This document shows, in pieces, positions 49,803-58,514 of a DNA stretch of 61,290 nt. The number at the start of each line of letters is the position of its first letter. Position 1 is the first letter of the stretch. The translations under genes and the position numbers were made by a program. Below the pieces are notes generated by a model. The model searched no databases, had not been told where the DNA came from, and worked only from the letters and a program-made list of their open reading frames with translations. Source of the stretch: Mogibacterium sp. (GTDB taxonomy: Bacteria; Bacillota; Clostridia; Peptostreptococcales; Anaerovoracaceae); the NCBI GenBank assembly GCA_016775335.1, contig JAEUGJ010000009.1, positions 1 through 61,290 of the forward strand, given 5' to 3'.

Positions 49803-51041
49803 CTATTTTGTCTCTAGTATCGGTTCTGCACCGTTCTCCACGGTTTCCTTCGTGATAATGCATTTGGTCACATCATCCCGAGATGGCAATTCGAACATGA
49901 TGTCCGTCATCATCTTCTCGAAGATTCCCCGCAGACCTCTGGCTCCCGTATGCAGCTCAATGGCCTTGTTGGCAATGGCATTCACCGCATCATCCTCAAT
50001 TTCCAGCTCCACGCCGTCCATCCGGAACAGCTCTTGATACTGGCGAATCAAGGAATTCTTCGGTTCCCGCATGATTCGAACCAACGCCTCTTCCGTCAGT
50101 TCCCGAAGGGATACGATCATCGGAAGACGACCGATCAGTTCCGGAATCAGTCCGAAACGGAGCAAGTCTTCCGGCTCCACCTTCAGCAGAATTTCGTGAT
50201 CCTCCGTCAGGTCCACCCGATCCTCATCGGAATTGAAACCGATGACCTTGTTGCCCAGCCGGCGTTTGATGATGGTGGACAATCCGGTAAAAGCACCTCC
50301 GCAGATGAACAGCACATCCTTCGTATCAAAATGGATGAACTCCTGCAGCGGATGCTTCCGGCCGCCCTGCGGCGGAACGTTGGCAACGGTTCCTTCGATA
50401 ATTTTCAACAATGCCTGCTGAACGCCTTCTCCGCTTACGTCACGGGTAATGGACATGTTCTCGGATTTCCGGGCAATCTTGTCGATTTCATCCACATAGA
50501 TGATACCCTTCTGCGCCCGTTCCAGGTCGCCGTCTGCCGCCTGGTACAGTCTCAGCAGAATGTTCTCCACGTCTTCGCCCACATATCCGGCTTCCGTCAA
50601 TGCGGTGGCATCCACGATGGCAAACGGAACATCCAGAATCTTTGCCAGGGTCTGAGCCAGAAGGGTTTTACCGCTTCCTGTCGGTCCCAGCATCAGAATG
50701 TTGCTCTTCTGGATTTCCACGCTGTCCTTCTCATGGCCGGCATTCTCCTCCAAATGGCGGATTCTTTTGTAGTGGTTGTACACCGCAACCGCCAGATTCT
50801 TCTTCGCCTCATCCTGTTCGATGACGTAGTCACCCAGGAAATCCGCAATTTCCTTTGGCTTCGGAAGCTCCTCCATGTGCTTCGGTTCCACGAACTCCTT
50901 CTCATCCAGAAGGGATTCGCACAGCTCGATGCACTCGTTGCAGATTGCTACATCCGGTCCCACGATAATTTTCTTGACTTGCGAGCTGGTCTTCCCGCAA
51001 AAGGAGCAGACCAGCTCATGGTTTTCGTTCTTTTTACTCAC
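49803..51041 (-). CDS. clpX: ClpX, ATPase subunit of ClpXP
   Basis: The product has 412 residues. N-terminal C4 zinc-binding domain (CSFCGKT, then CNECIELC), AAA+ core with Walker A LGPTGSGKTLLAQTLA, Walker B GIIYVDEIDKIARKSENMSI, the pore loop DATALTEAGYVGEDVE and the ClpP-docking loop region around IGFNSDED. It unfolds substrates for ClpP. Adjacent to clpP (13 bases). Confidence 0.98.
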   Translation of the reverse strand: MSKKNENHELVCSFCGKTSSQVKKIIVGPDVAICNECIELCESLLDEKEFVEPKHMEELPKPKEIADFLGDYVIEQDEAKKNLAVAVYNHYKRIRHLEENAGHEKDSVEIQKSNILMLGPTGSGKTLLAQTLAKILDVPFAIVDATALTEAGYVGEDVENILLRLYQAADGDLERAQKGIIYVDEIDKIARKSENMSITRDVSGEGVQQALLKIIEGTVANVPPQGGRKHPLQEFIHFDTKDVLFICGGAFTGLSTIIKRRLGNKVIGFNSDEDRVDLTEDHEILLKVEPEDLLRFGLIPELIGRLPMIVSLRELTEEALVRIMREPKNSLIRQYQELFRMDGVELEIEDDAVNAIANKAIELHTGARGLRGIFEKMMTDIMFELPSRDDVTKCIITKETVENGAEPILETK

Positions 51042-51054
51042 AGATTCTCCTCTA

Positions 51055-51633
51055 TTACTTCTTCAATACCCGATCGATCAGTCCGTATTCCACCGCTTCA
51101 TCTGCGTACATGAAATTATCTCTGTCGGTATCCCGCTCGATAATGGAAAGATCTTTTCCCGTATTTTCAGCAAGAATGTGGTTCAAACGTTCCTTGGTTT
51201 TCATCATCCAATCGGCCTGAATCTTAATATCGGAAGCTTGGCCCTGTGCGCCACCCAGCGGCTGATGAATCATAATCTCCGCGTTGGGCAGAGCATATCG
51301 TTTCCCTTTGGTTCCCGCCGAAAGCAGCACGGCACCCATGCTGGCAGCCAGGCCCACACAGATGGTGGAAATATCCGGTTTTACGTAATTCATGGTATCC
51401 AGAATCGCCAAGCCGGCCGTCACCATTCCGCCCGGAGAGTTGATGTAGATATTAATATCCTTTTCCGGGTCCTCCGCTTCCAGGAACAAGAGCTGTGCCA
51501 CCACAATGCTGGCCAGGTGCTCGTCCACCTGCTGGTCGATGAAAATGATTCGATCCTTCAGCAGTCTGGAATAAATATCGTAACTGCGCTCGCCGTTTCC
51601 GGTCTGTTCAACAACTACTGGAATTGTGTTCAT
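51055..51633 (-). CDS. clpP: ClpP, proteolytic subunit
   Basis: The product has 192 residues. Catalytic Ser in GLAASMGAVLLSAG, His in AEIMIHQPLGGAQGQA, and Asp in IIERDTDRDNFM; the N-terminal IPVVVEQTGNGERSYDIYSR includes the propeptide/axial-loop segment. It forms the tetradecameric chamber for ClpX and possibly ClpC. Confidence 0.98.
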   Translation of the reverse strand: MNTIPVVVEQTGNGERSYDIYSRLLKDRIIFIDQQVDEHLASIVVAQLLFLEAEDPEKDINIYINSPGGMVTAGLAILDTMNYVKPDISTICVGLAASMGAVLLSAGTKGKRYALPNAEIMIHQPLGGAQGQASDIKIQADWMMKTKERLNHILAENTGKDLSIIERDTDRDNFMYADEAVEYGLIDRVLKK

Positions 51634-51636
51634 AGA

Positions 51637-52944
51637 TTATTCTTCTTCCTTTGCCTTAGCAGCAACAAAATTTGCCTTCTCGAACATCATGTCGATGGCC
51701 TTCTTCATCTTAACATCCTCTTCGAAGTAGTGCAGGTCGTTTCCGATCATCTTCTTCACATCTTCTACGGACTGTCCGTACTGAGCAGCGAAATCTGCCA
51801 TTTCCTTATCGATATCCTCTTCGGTTGCCTCGATGTTCTCCTGACGGATTACGGCCTTCAGCAGGATTCTGGATGCAACTCTCTTCTCTGCGTCCATACG
51901 AGCCTGGTCTCTCATTGCAGCCATATCCATTCCGGTGAACTTCTGATACTGTTCCAGAGACAGACCCTGGTATGCCAGCTGCTGCTGCATTCCCTGAATC
52001 ATGGTGTCGATTTCGGATTCTACCATGGATGCCGGAGTGTCTACGCTGTTCACGTCGATCAGCTTCTGAACCATGCTGTCCTTCATGATGCTGTCCGCTC
52101 TCTCCTCATCCTCTTTCTGCATTCTCTCACGGATGGAGTTCTTGTACTCTTCCAGAGTCTCGAACTCGCTGACATCGCTTGCCAGCTCATCGTTGATTTC
52201 CGGCAGAACTTCTCTCTTGATCTCGTTGATCTTGCATTCGAAGAGCGCTTCCTTTCCTGCCAGATCCTCTGCCTGATAACCTTCCGGGAAAGTAACGTGA
52301 ACGTCTACTTCCTCACCGGCTTCTTTGCCAACCAGCTGGTCCTCAAATCCCGGGATGAACTGTCCGGAACCCAGCTTCAGGTCGAAGTTCTCTGCCTTGC
52401 CGCCGTCGAAGTGAACGCCGTCTACGGAACCGTCAAAGTCCAGAACAACGGTATCTCCTTCTTCGGTCTTTCGGTCGGTTACGGTCTCCATGCTGGAATG
52501 AGCCTTCTGAACTCTCTCCAGTTCTCTCTGAATATCCTCATCGGTTACTTCGTGCTCGATCTTCTCAACTTCCAGACCGAAGTAATCCTTCGCTTCTACT
52601 TCCGGAAAGCAAGCAACGGTTGCGGTGATTTCAACATCTTCGCCCTTCTTCAGCTCGCCCAGGTTCAGTCTCGGCTGATCGATAACTTCCAGGTCCAGCT
52701 CGTTCAGTGCTGCCGGATAACCGCTCTGCAGCAGGTCGTTCAGTGCTTCATCATAGAAGATATCTTCGCCATAGGTGTTCTCAATCATCTTTCTCGGAGC
52801 CTTTCCCTTACGGAAGCCCTTGATTTCGAAGCGATCCTTGTTGTTCTTATAAGCATTCACTACAGCATTTTCGAACTCTTCACCGGTAAAAACCATAGTA
52901 AACTTTGCATCATTGCCTTCTTTTGCGATAAAAGTAGTTTTCAT
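51637..52944 (-). CDS. tig: Trigger factor
   Basis: The product has 435 residues, a ribosome-bound chaperone. The N-terminal ribosome-docking loop is GFRKGKAPRKMI (the usual GFRxGKxP signature), followed by an FKBP-type PPIase domain (EEGDTVVLDFDGSVDGVHFDGG to about residue 245) and the helical C-terminal chaperone domain. AGGAGG precedes the ATG. It heads the tig-clpP-clpX-lon set. Confidence 0.97.
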   Translation of the reverse strand: MKTTFIAKEGNDAKFTMVFTGEEFENAVVNAYKNNKDRFEIKGFRKGKAPRKMIENTYGEDIFYDEALNDLLQSGYPAALNELDLEVIDQPRLNLGELKKGEDVEITATVACFPEVEAKDYFGLEVEKIEHEVTDEDIQRELERVQKAHSSMETVTDRKTEEGDTVVLDFDGSVDGVHFDGGKAENFDLKLGSGQFIPGFEDQLVGKEAGEEVDVHVTFPEGYQAEDLAGKEALFECKINEIKREVLPEINDELASDVSEFETLEEYKNSIRERMQKEDEERADSIMKDSMVQKLIDVNSVDTPASMVESEIDTMIQGMQQQLAYQGLSLEQYQKFTGMDMAAMRDQARMDAEKRVASRILLKAVIRQENIEATEEDIDKEMADFAAQYGQSVEDVKKMIGNDLHYFEEDVKMKKAIDMMFEKANFVAAKAKEEE

Positions 52945-52978
52945 TAATATTCCTCCTGAAAAACGAACTTAATTTGTT

Positions 52979-53611
52979 TTATTTTTCCGGCTCGTCGTCC
53001 GGTAAAAATCCTCTTTGCAGTTTCGAGATGTCTTCCGGCTTCAGAGAATACTTCTCTGCCAGAGATTCTGCAATGTCCCGGAAATCTTCCGAGTTTCCGT
53101 AGTACCATTCCAGCTCCATCTCCAATACGTCCTTGTCGCCGTGCAATCCGTGAATCACGCCCTCGTCGAAGGAAAGCGCGCTGATGGAATTGCCGGTGTC
53201 CACCTTGATCAGCTTCCGGGTGAAATCCATTTCCACCTTCTTGTGAAGCTCCTTATGACCGGCTGCCTTCAGCAGCACGTCATACGCATCACTGGACTCA
53301 AATGCTTCAATATTCGGATGCTCTGCGAAACGCTCATCCGTTATGACTAGATTAAATTCTTCTCTGGAATGACGTCCATTCTCCACGTGATTATCCCACT
53401 TAATCGTTGCTGTAATCCGATCGTTCTCATATCGAATCCGATACGCAATTCCGGATTGTCTCAAATCCATGTCGTCCGTATCAAAATACACGGCATGCAT
53501 CCGAATCTTCTCCAGGGAATCCCGGTCTACATATTCATCCAGCATGGGATCGTCGATAATCTCCTGAATCAAAGATTCATCATCCAGACGATACTTGTAT
53601 TCTGTTTCCAT
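52979..53611 (-). CDS. CYTH-domain protein (triphosphate tunnel enzyme)
   Basis: The product has 210 residues starting with METEYKYRL, the ExExK-type signature of CYTH/TTM proteins. Alternating charged strands follow (RIRYENDRITATIKWDN; EVEMD-like KKVEMDFTRKLI; VLEMELEWYYG), typical of the tunnel that binds tripolyphosphate or nucleoside triphosphates with metals. The likely activity is inorganic triphosphatase, but adenylate or thiamine-triphosphate activity cannot be excluded. The ATG at 53611 has GGGAG close upstream. It is the first gene of the long unit leading to tig, 34 bases before it. Confidence 0.8.
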   Translation of the reverse strand: METEYKYRLDDESLIQEIIDDPMLDEYVDRDSLEKIRMHAVYFDTDDMDLRQSGIAYRIRYENDRITATIKWDNHVENGRHSREEFNLVITDERFAEHPNIEAFESSDAYDVLLKAAGHKELHKKVEMDFTRKLIKVDTGNSISALSFDEGVIHGLHGDKDVLEMELEWYYGNSEDFRDIAESLAEKYSLKPEDISKLQRGFLPDDEPEK

Positions 53612-53660
53612 ATTATCTCCCACTGGCCGCATTGCGGCAAAATATCAACAATATCAAGTA

Positions 53661-53689
53661 ATTTTACATAAAAAAGCCATTATTGTCAA
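53661..53689 (-). promoter_or_regulatory. Promoter of the CYTH-tig-clp-lon unit
   Basis: Minus strand: consensus -35 TTGACA (53684-53689), 17-bp spacer, -10 TAAAAT (53661-53666). The leader holds a small hairpin GCCGC/GCGGC shortly before the ribosome site. No CIRCE element or clear CtsR box is visible. Confidence 0.8.
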
Positions 53690-53752
53690 TGGATAGGGCT
53701 CAATCTTGCACGCATCCATTCCGTAAAATGACTTTTTTGGGGAAAATCCCCC

Positions 53753-54553
53753 TTATTCTTCCATTTTTTTCAGTTTAATTCTGGAATTCTTTCCCTCTGT
53801 CAGCCGATCCGTCATCCGAATAAAATTATCCGACAGGTCGCTGGCATAGAACCGGTCTTCCGCGGTCCGCTGCTCGGCAAACTGATTCCGATCCGCCAGC
53901 ACCTCCTCCACCTCATCGATGACCGCTTCGGAAGAGCTGATCAGATTCATGCGGGGATAGATTCGCTTCAGATTGTCCGCAATCATCGGATAGTGGGTGC
54001 ATCCCAGAATCAGATGATTGAATCCGTTTTCCCGCACGAAATCGTCCATGTAGTAGCGGATGGTCAAATCCATAATTTCGTTGTCGATGATGCCTTCTTC
54101 AATCAGGGGCACGAACGCCGGACAAGCCAGACTGCTGGTCCGAATAGAAGGATCCAGGTTGTGCAGCAGCCGCGCATAGACATCACTCTGGATGGTGGCT
54201 TTGGTGGCGATGATTCCCACGTTCGGGCAATGGCTCTTCACCACCTTCCGAACCGTCGGTTCGATGACGCCGATAATCGGCAGCTCCGGATGCTGCTGCC
54301 GCAAGTCATCCAGCGCCAGAGACGTCACGGTGTTGCAAGCGATCACTACCATCTTCACGTCCTTGCTCACCAGATAGTCCACAATCTGGGAAGCGAACTT
54401 TCGAATTGTTTCCGGGGACTTGGATCCGTAAGGGGTTCTCGCCGTGTCCCCATAATATATCACTCGTTCTTTCGGCAGCCGGCTCTGCAGTGCAGATACA
54501 CTGGTAAGGCCGCCCAGTCCGGAGTCAAAAAAACCAATCGGTCTGTTATCCAT
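53753..54553 (-). CDS. murI: Glutamate racemase
   Basis: The product has 266 residues and provides D-Glu for peptidoglycan. Motifs: IGFFDSGLGGLTSV with the first catalytic Asp region, YYGDTARTPYGSKSPE, the catalytic Cys in VIACNTVTSLALDDL, IGVIEPTV, and the second Cys in HLILGCTHYPMIAD. It follows tRNA-Leu on the same strand, behind that gene's terminator. Confidence 0.96.
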   Translation of the reverse strand: MDNRPIGFFDSGLGGLTSVSALQSRLPKERVIYYGDTARTPYGSKSPETIRKFASQIVDYLVSKDVKMVVIACNTVTSLALDDLRQQHPELPIIGVIEPTVRKVVKSHCPNVGIIATKATIQSDVYARLLHNLDPSIRTSSLACPAFVPLIEEGIIDNEIMDLTIRYYMDDFVRENGFNHLILGCTHYPMIADNLKRIYPRMNLISSSEAVIDEVEEVLADRNQFAEQRTAEDRFYASDLSDNFIRMTDRLTEGKNSRIKLKKMEE

Positions 54554-54575
54554 TTATTTCTTGTTTTCCTCCGAT

Positions 54576-54612
54576 AAAAGTAAAAAGCGATATTCCGCAG
54601 AATATCGCTTTT
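54576..54612 (-). terminator. Terminator of tRNA-Leu
   Basis: Minus strand: stem AAAAGCGATATT / AATATCGCTTTT, then T-rich ACTTTT; it lies directly after the tRNA and only ~25 bases before murI. Confidence 0.85.
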
Positions 54613-54614
54613 CT

Positions 54615-54700
54615 TGGTGCGGATGGTGGGACTCGAACCCACATGATTTGTGGTCACACGGACCTGAACCGTGCGCGTCTGCCAATTCCGCCACATCCGC
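54615..54700 (-). tRNA. tRNA-Leu (CAG)
   Basis: A class II tRNA with a long variable arm. The anticodon stem CACGG/CCGTG encloses loop TTCAGGT, giving CAG. Acceptor GCGGATG/CATCCGC, discriminator A and encoded CCA. Confidence 0.95.
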
Positions 54701-54744
54701 AGATTTATTTTTCTGAGTTGTTTCTTTCGCAACTCACAATAGCT

Positions 54745-54773
54745 ATTATACACACTCTAGGGTGGTTTGTAAA
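54745..54773 (-). promoter_or_regulatory. Promoter of tRNA-Leu
   Basis: Minus strand: -35 TTTACA (54768-54773), 17-bp spacer, -10 TATAAT (54745-54750). The leader contains a GAGTTG/CAACTC stem (54714-54734). Confidence 0.8.
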
Positions 54774-54783
54774 CCCCTTTTTT

Positions 54784-54820
54784 AAAAAAAGTTTTTGCGC
54801 CGTTTCGAAACGGCGCAAAA
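54784..54820 (-). terminator. Terminator of the DUF1292 gene
   Basis: Minus strand: perfect palindrome TTTTGCGCCGTTTCGAAACG with its partner (54793-54820), then a run of T. Confidence 0.88.
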
Positions 54821-54831
54821 GCCTTATTTCA

Positions 54832-55113
54832 CTACTGCATCATCAGGCGATCGAATTCCTCCACCGCTGCGCCGAACTCCTCTTCGCTCTCGATTTCAAC
54901 CAAGTCGAACGTGTCGTCACCGTTGTCCTTATATCCGTAAATATATACATCATCGGTGCCATCATCCGGCTCCAGTGCAATGTATTCCTTTCCGTTCAGA
55001 TCGAATACACCTGTAATGAAGCATTCCACTACTGTACCGTCATCAAATTCCAGTGTGATGAAATCCTCTTCAGTTTCTTCTTCCAGCAGCTCTTTGTTCT
55101 GATCTTCCGCCAT
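54832..55113 (-). CDS. DUF1292 family protein
   Basis: The product has 93 residues, strongly acidic. Core FITLEFDDGTVVECFITGVF then NGKEYIALEPDDGTDDVYIY, and LVEIESEEEFGAAVEEFDRL, is the DUF1292 pattern (Firmicutes YrzB-like). Function is unknown. The ATG at 55113 has AAGGAGAG seven bases upstream; a longer frame has no site. It has its own promoter. Confidence 0.85.
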   Translation of the reverse strand: MAEDQNKELLEEETEEDFITLEFDDGTVVECFITGVFDLNGKEYIALEPDDGTDDVYIYGYKDNGDDTFDLVEIESEEEFGAAVEEFDRLMMQ

Positions 55114-55191
55114 TTCGCTACTCTCCTTACCTTCAACATAAATGTAATTTCCCAATCCACTCCCCTTCCGGAGAGATAAATCGTAATTCAA

Positions 55192-55220
55192 AATATACCA
55201 TGAATATCTTTAAATAGCAA
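55192..55220 (-). promoter_or_regulatory. Promoter of the DUF1292 gene
   Basis: Minus strand: -35 TTGCTA (55215-55220), 17-bp spacer, -10 TATATT (55192-55197), directly after the uvrC stop. Confidence 0.65.
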
Positions 55221-55221
55221 G

Positions 55222-57117
55222 TTATTGATGAAAGAATTCCAAAACACTTTCCGCCGCCTGAGAATTCATCCCTTCCGTTTCCATCAATTCCTCGTAGGAA
55301 GCCTTCCGAATCGCTTCGATGCTGCGAAATTTTTCCATCAGCGCCTTCCGCCGCTTCGGTCCGATTTTCGGAATTTCCTCCAGCACGGAGTGGGTCATCT
55401 TCTTCCCGCGCGTGCCCCGGTGGAAGGTAATGGCGAAGCGGTGCACTTCTTCCTGAATGTTTCCCGCGTAGCTGAACAACAGGGGTTCCGCCTTCAGATC
55501 GATTTCACTTCCGTCGGTGAACACCACGGCTCGGGTTCGATGGGCATCGTCTTTCGCCAGGCCCACCACCGGAATCGTCAGCCGGAACGCGTCCATCACT
55601 GTTTTTACCGCGTGCACCTGTCCCAGCCCGCCGTCGATGAACATGATATCCGGATATCGGCTGAAACCCGGGTCGCCTTCCCGCGCCCGCTTCAGCCGCC
55701 GGTACATCACTTCCTGCAGACTGCCGTAGTCGTCGCCCTCGGCGGTCCGAATCCGAAACTTCCGGTAATCGTTCCGCACCGGTCGGCTGCCCTCGTACAC
55801 CACCATGGCGCCCACCGTATCCAGGCCGTTCATGTTAGAGATATCGTAGGCTTCCACCCGGTACTCTTCTTCATCATCCTCCTCCAGCAACCGAGGAATC
55901 GACCCGTCGATTTCCGCCGCCCGGCGAATCAGTTCCGAAATCTTCTGCCTCAGGTTTCTCTTTCGCTCCTCATCCCGGTCGGCTCTCTCGTCCAAGGAAC
56001 GGGCCAGCTCCACCGAGTCCGCCAGGGTCATATCCAGGATGGCCTTTTTCTCCCCCCGTTCCGGTATGTACAGGCGGGTTTTGTGGGGCACATCCGTCCC
56101 CGCTTTCGCATTCATCTCATCGATGTGGTTCAGCAGGTCCGAAATCAGTTTCTCTTCTTCCGGGTGCACCGGCACGATGACCTCTTTTGGAATTCGCGAG
56201 GTGGACAGGTAGTACTGCTTTAGAAAAGCGCTGAGCAGCTCCTCCCGGGTAGCTTCCGTCTCATCGTTCATATAGATGATTTCCCGTCCGATCATCTTGC
56301 CTTCCCGCACCCGGTACTGCGCCACAATCTGATTGCGGTGGGTCCGAATCGGAATCAGGATATCGATATCGTGTTCGCGCACCATGGTGGCCCGCTGCTT
56401 CTCGCTGAGGGACCGCAGCGCCCGAATGTAGTCCCGGTATTTCGCCGCCTCCTCATACTTCAGGGCATCCGATGCTTCCATCATCTTTCCTTCCAGCTTC
56501 CGGATGACGCCCGCATCTTTTCCGCCCAAAATGCCCAGAATATCCCGAATCATCTCCATGTATTCCTCCCGGTCCGCTTTTCCCACGCAAATGCCTTTGC
56601 ACTTTCCGATAAAAAAATTCAGGCAGGGCCGGGTGTTTTCCGGGAAGTGCAGGGTACTGCATTTCTTCAGGGGGTACATCTCATCAATCATTTTCAGAAT
56701 TCGCCACACAGCGGTGCTGTCGGAATAGGGCCCAAAATACCGATTCTCATCCCGCTTGACCTCCCGAGTGCGGATTACCCGGGGGAACTCTTCGCTCATG
56801 GTCACTTCGATGTAGGGATAGGTCTTATCATCCTTCAGGAGGATGTTGTACTTCGGCATGTATTTCTTGATTAGGTTGCATTCCAGAATCAGCGCTTCCA
56901 TCTCCGTGCCGCAGGTGATATAGTCGAATTCCGCAATGTTGGACACCATGGACCGAACCTTCGGACTGTGCTGAGAAGAATTCCGAAAGTATTGCCGAAC
57001 CCGGTTTCGCAGGTTTATAGCTTTTCCCACATAGATTACCGTCCCCAGGCGATCCTTGTGCATATAGACGCCCGGACAGGTGGGGAGTTTTTTCAATTCT
57101 TCGTTGATGTCAAACAT
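55222..57117 (-). CDS. uvrC: Excinuclease ABC subunit C
   Basis: The product has 631 residues. GIY-YIG nuclease domain (LPTCPGVYMHKDRLGTVIYV; 3' incision), the UvrB-interacting UVR motif (~205-240, KLEGKMMEASDALKYEEAAK), the RNase H-like 5' nuclease (YDISNMNGLDTVGAMVVYEG; DIMFIDGGLGQVHAV; DDAHRTRAV) and a C-terminal HhH region (LEEIPKIGPKRRKALME). The ATG at 57117 has GGAGGG seven bases before it. It works with UvrA/UvrB and downstream of Mfd in repair. Confidence 0.97.
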   Translation of the reverse strand: MFDINEELKKLPTCPGVYMHKDRLGTVIYVGKAINLRNRVRQYFRNSSQHSPKVRSMVSNIAEFDYITCGTEMEALILECNLIKKYMPKYNILLKDDKTYPYIEVTMSEEFPRVIRTREVKRDENRYFGPYSDSTAVWRILKMIDEMYPLKKCSTLHFPENTRPCLNFFIGKCKGICVGKADREEYMEMIRDILGILGGKDAGVIRKLEGKMMEASDALKYEEAAKYRDYIRALRSLSEKQRATMVREHDIDILIPIRTHRNQIVAQYRVREGKMIGREIIYMNDETEATREELLSAFLKQYYLSTSRIPKEVIVPVHPEEEKLISDLLNHIDEMNAKAGTDVPHKTRLYIPERGEKKAILDMTLADSVELARSLDERADRDEERKRNLRQKISELIRRAAEIDGSIPRLLEEDDEEEYRVEAYDISNMNGLDTVGAMVVYEGSRPVRNDYRKFRIRTAEGDDYGSLQEVMYRRLKRAREGDPGFSRYPDIMFIDGGLGQVHAVKTVMDAFRLTIPVVGLAKDDAHRTRAVVFTDGSEIDLKAEPLLFSYAGNIQEEVHRFAITFHRGTRGKKMTHSVLEEIPKIGPKRRKALMEKFRSIEAIRKASYEELMETEGMNSQAAESVLEFFHQ

Positions 57118-57149
57118 CTCTTTTCCCTCCTGCACACTCCCTCGGTTCT

Positions 57150-58514
57150 CTACCGATAGGTCCAGTTTCTTCTTTTCCGATCCTCTTCAATTTCGTATTC
57201 TCGCAGGGCAATCTCCCGGATTTTCTGCTTCCGCCGGCGCTCCGCCAGCAACCGTTTCCGTCTCCGAATTCGCCGAATGCGAAGCACGAAGTACAGCAAG
57301 CACAGCAGCACCGCGGCAATCAAAATCGTCAGCCCATTGGACACGTACAGATAGGACGGAAACCATCCGGTTTTCACCTCTTCTTTTACCACCAGATCCA
57401 CGGTGCCGGTCAGTTCGTCCGCAACGTAGACCTGAAGTTCTCCGGCCTTCGTTCCGGCTTTTACCGGCGCTTCCAACTTGTCGTATATAATGGTCTGGGT
57501 GCGAATCAAGCTGTCGCTTCCTTCCTTCGGGACGTAGGCGTACGCCTTGCTTTTCGTATATACCGGAACCCGGGTGCTTGCGCCGTGGTGAATTTTGATT
57601 TTACCCACCTTGGCTCCGGCCTTCCGAACCGTATGGCGAGCCACCTTCCCGTAGCCGTAATCCAGAAGCTGTTTCTGCTGCGCATCCTTTTCCTTAGCGG
57701 CAGTCCCGAAAATCACGGAAATCAGCTTCATGCCGTCCTGCTCCGCGTATGAAAAAGAATTCGCCGAATGTTTCGAGGGGCCGCTCTCCACCGTTTTGGC
57801 CGCCACCAAACCGGAGTACCGGAAGGTGTCGGAATGACGCAGGGTTTTCGGTGCGGTCTTGCCCACGGCCGTTGTGGTGCAGGCCTCCGTCGTAAGGTAT
57901 TTCTCAATCAGGGAATACTTAAACGCCGCCTGAACCAGATATCCCATATCCTCCGTGGTGGTATACTGAAGGGTGTCGTATTTGCCGGTCACCGTGGTGT
58001 AGTGGGTGTTCTCCAGCTCCAACTCCTGCGCTTTGGTATTCATCGCTTCCACGAACGCCGGCACGTTCTCGGCAGAGTACACCGCCAGAGCCACGGCCGC
58101 CTCGTCGGAATCCGCCACCAGCATGGCCGCCAGAAGGTCGTGGACGGTAATCTGATCGCCCTTCTTGAAGAGCTTCCCCTTCGACGCCACGTCCCGGGTG
58201 ACGGTAATCCGGTTCCGAAGCTCCGCCCGGTCGTGCATCCGATCCAGCACCACCATGGCCGCCATGATTTTGGTAAAACCGCCCGGCGACAGCTTTCGGT
58301 CCGTGTGCAGCCGGTACACCGTCTGCCCCGTAGATGCAGACACCACAAAAGCAGAATCCGCCCCGATCTCCGGCTTAGATTCCGCAAACGCTTCATCTAA
58401 AAAGAGGGTGGTCACCCCCATCAGCACCATCAGTGCCGACAAAATGACCACCATCACGCTCTTTCCGATATTATTCGATTTTTGAGTCCGGGTGTTTGCC
58501 CTATTTGTTCTCAT
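57150..58514 (-). CDS. DD-carboxypeptidase (PBP5/DacF) homologue lacking the active site
   Basis: The product has 454 residues. N-terminal membrane segment/signal (~18-45), peptidase S11-like domain (IGADSAFVVSASTGQTVYRL to ~270), a PBP5-C-like beta domain (~285-390), a C-terminal membrane helix (~395-417) and a basic cytoplasmic tail. The three S11 motifs are all broken: SxxK reads G79-F-T-K82 (in LSPGGFTK), SxN reads D135-S-D137, and KTG reads K240-T-V242. The Ser nucleophile is gone, so it should not cut D-Ala or be acylated by penicillin. It overlaps the serC end by 14 bases and precedes uvrC. A structural, substrate-binding or regulatory role is inferred. Confidence 0.87.
   Translation of the reverse strand: MRTNRANTRTQKSNNIGKSVMVVILSALMVLMGVTTLFLDEAFAESKPEIGADSAFVVSASTGQTVYRLHTDRKLSPGGFTKIMAAMVVLDRMHDRAELRNRITVTRDVASKGKLFKKGDQITVHDLLAAMLVADSDEAAVALAVYSAENVPAFVEAMNTKAQELELENTHYTTVTGKYDTLQYTTTEDMGYLVQAAFKYSLIEKYLTTEACTTTAVGKTAPKTLRHSDTFRYSGLVAAKTVESGPSKHSANSFSYAEQDGMKLISVIFGTAAKEKDAQQKQLLDYGYGKVARHTVRKAGAKVGKIKIHHGASTRVPVYTKSKAYAYVPKEGSDSLIRTQTIIYDKLEAPVKAGTKAGELQVYVADELTGTVDLVVKEEVKTGWFPSYLYVSNGLTILIAAVLLCLLYFVLRIRRIRRRKRLLAERRRKQKIREIALREYEIEEDRKRRNWTYR

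Noticed and set aside
53661..53689. CIRCE or CtsR operator controlling the clp/lon unit
   Set aside because: No TTAGCACTC-N9-GAGTGCTAA element and no GGTCAAA repeat were seen near the promoter.
53690..53752. Terminator after murI
   Set aside because: A GGGG/CCCC stem exists, but on the minus strand it is followed by A, not T; not supported as an intrinsic terminator.
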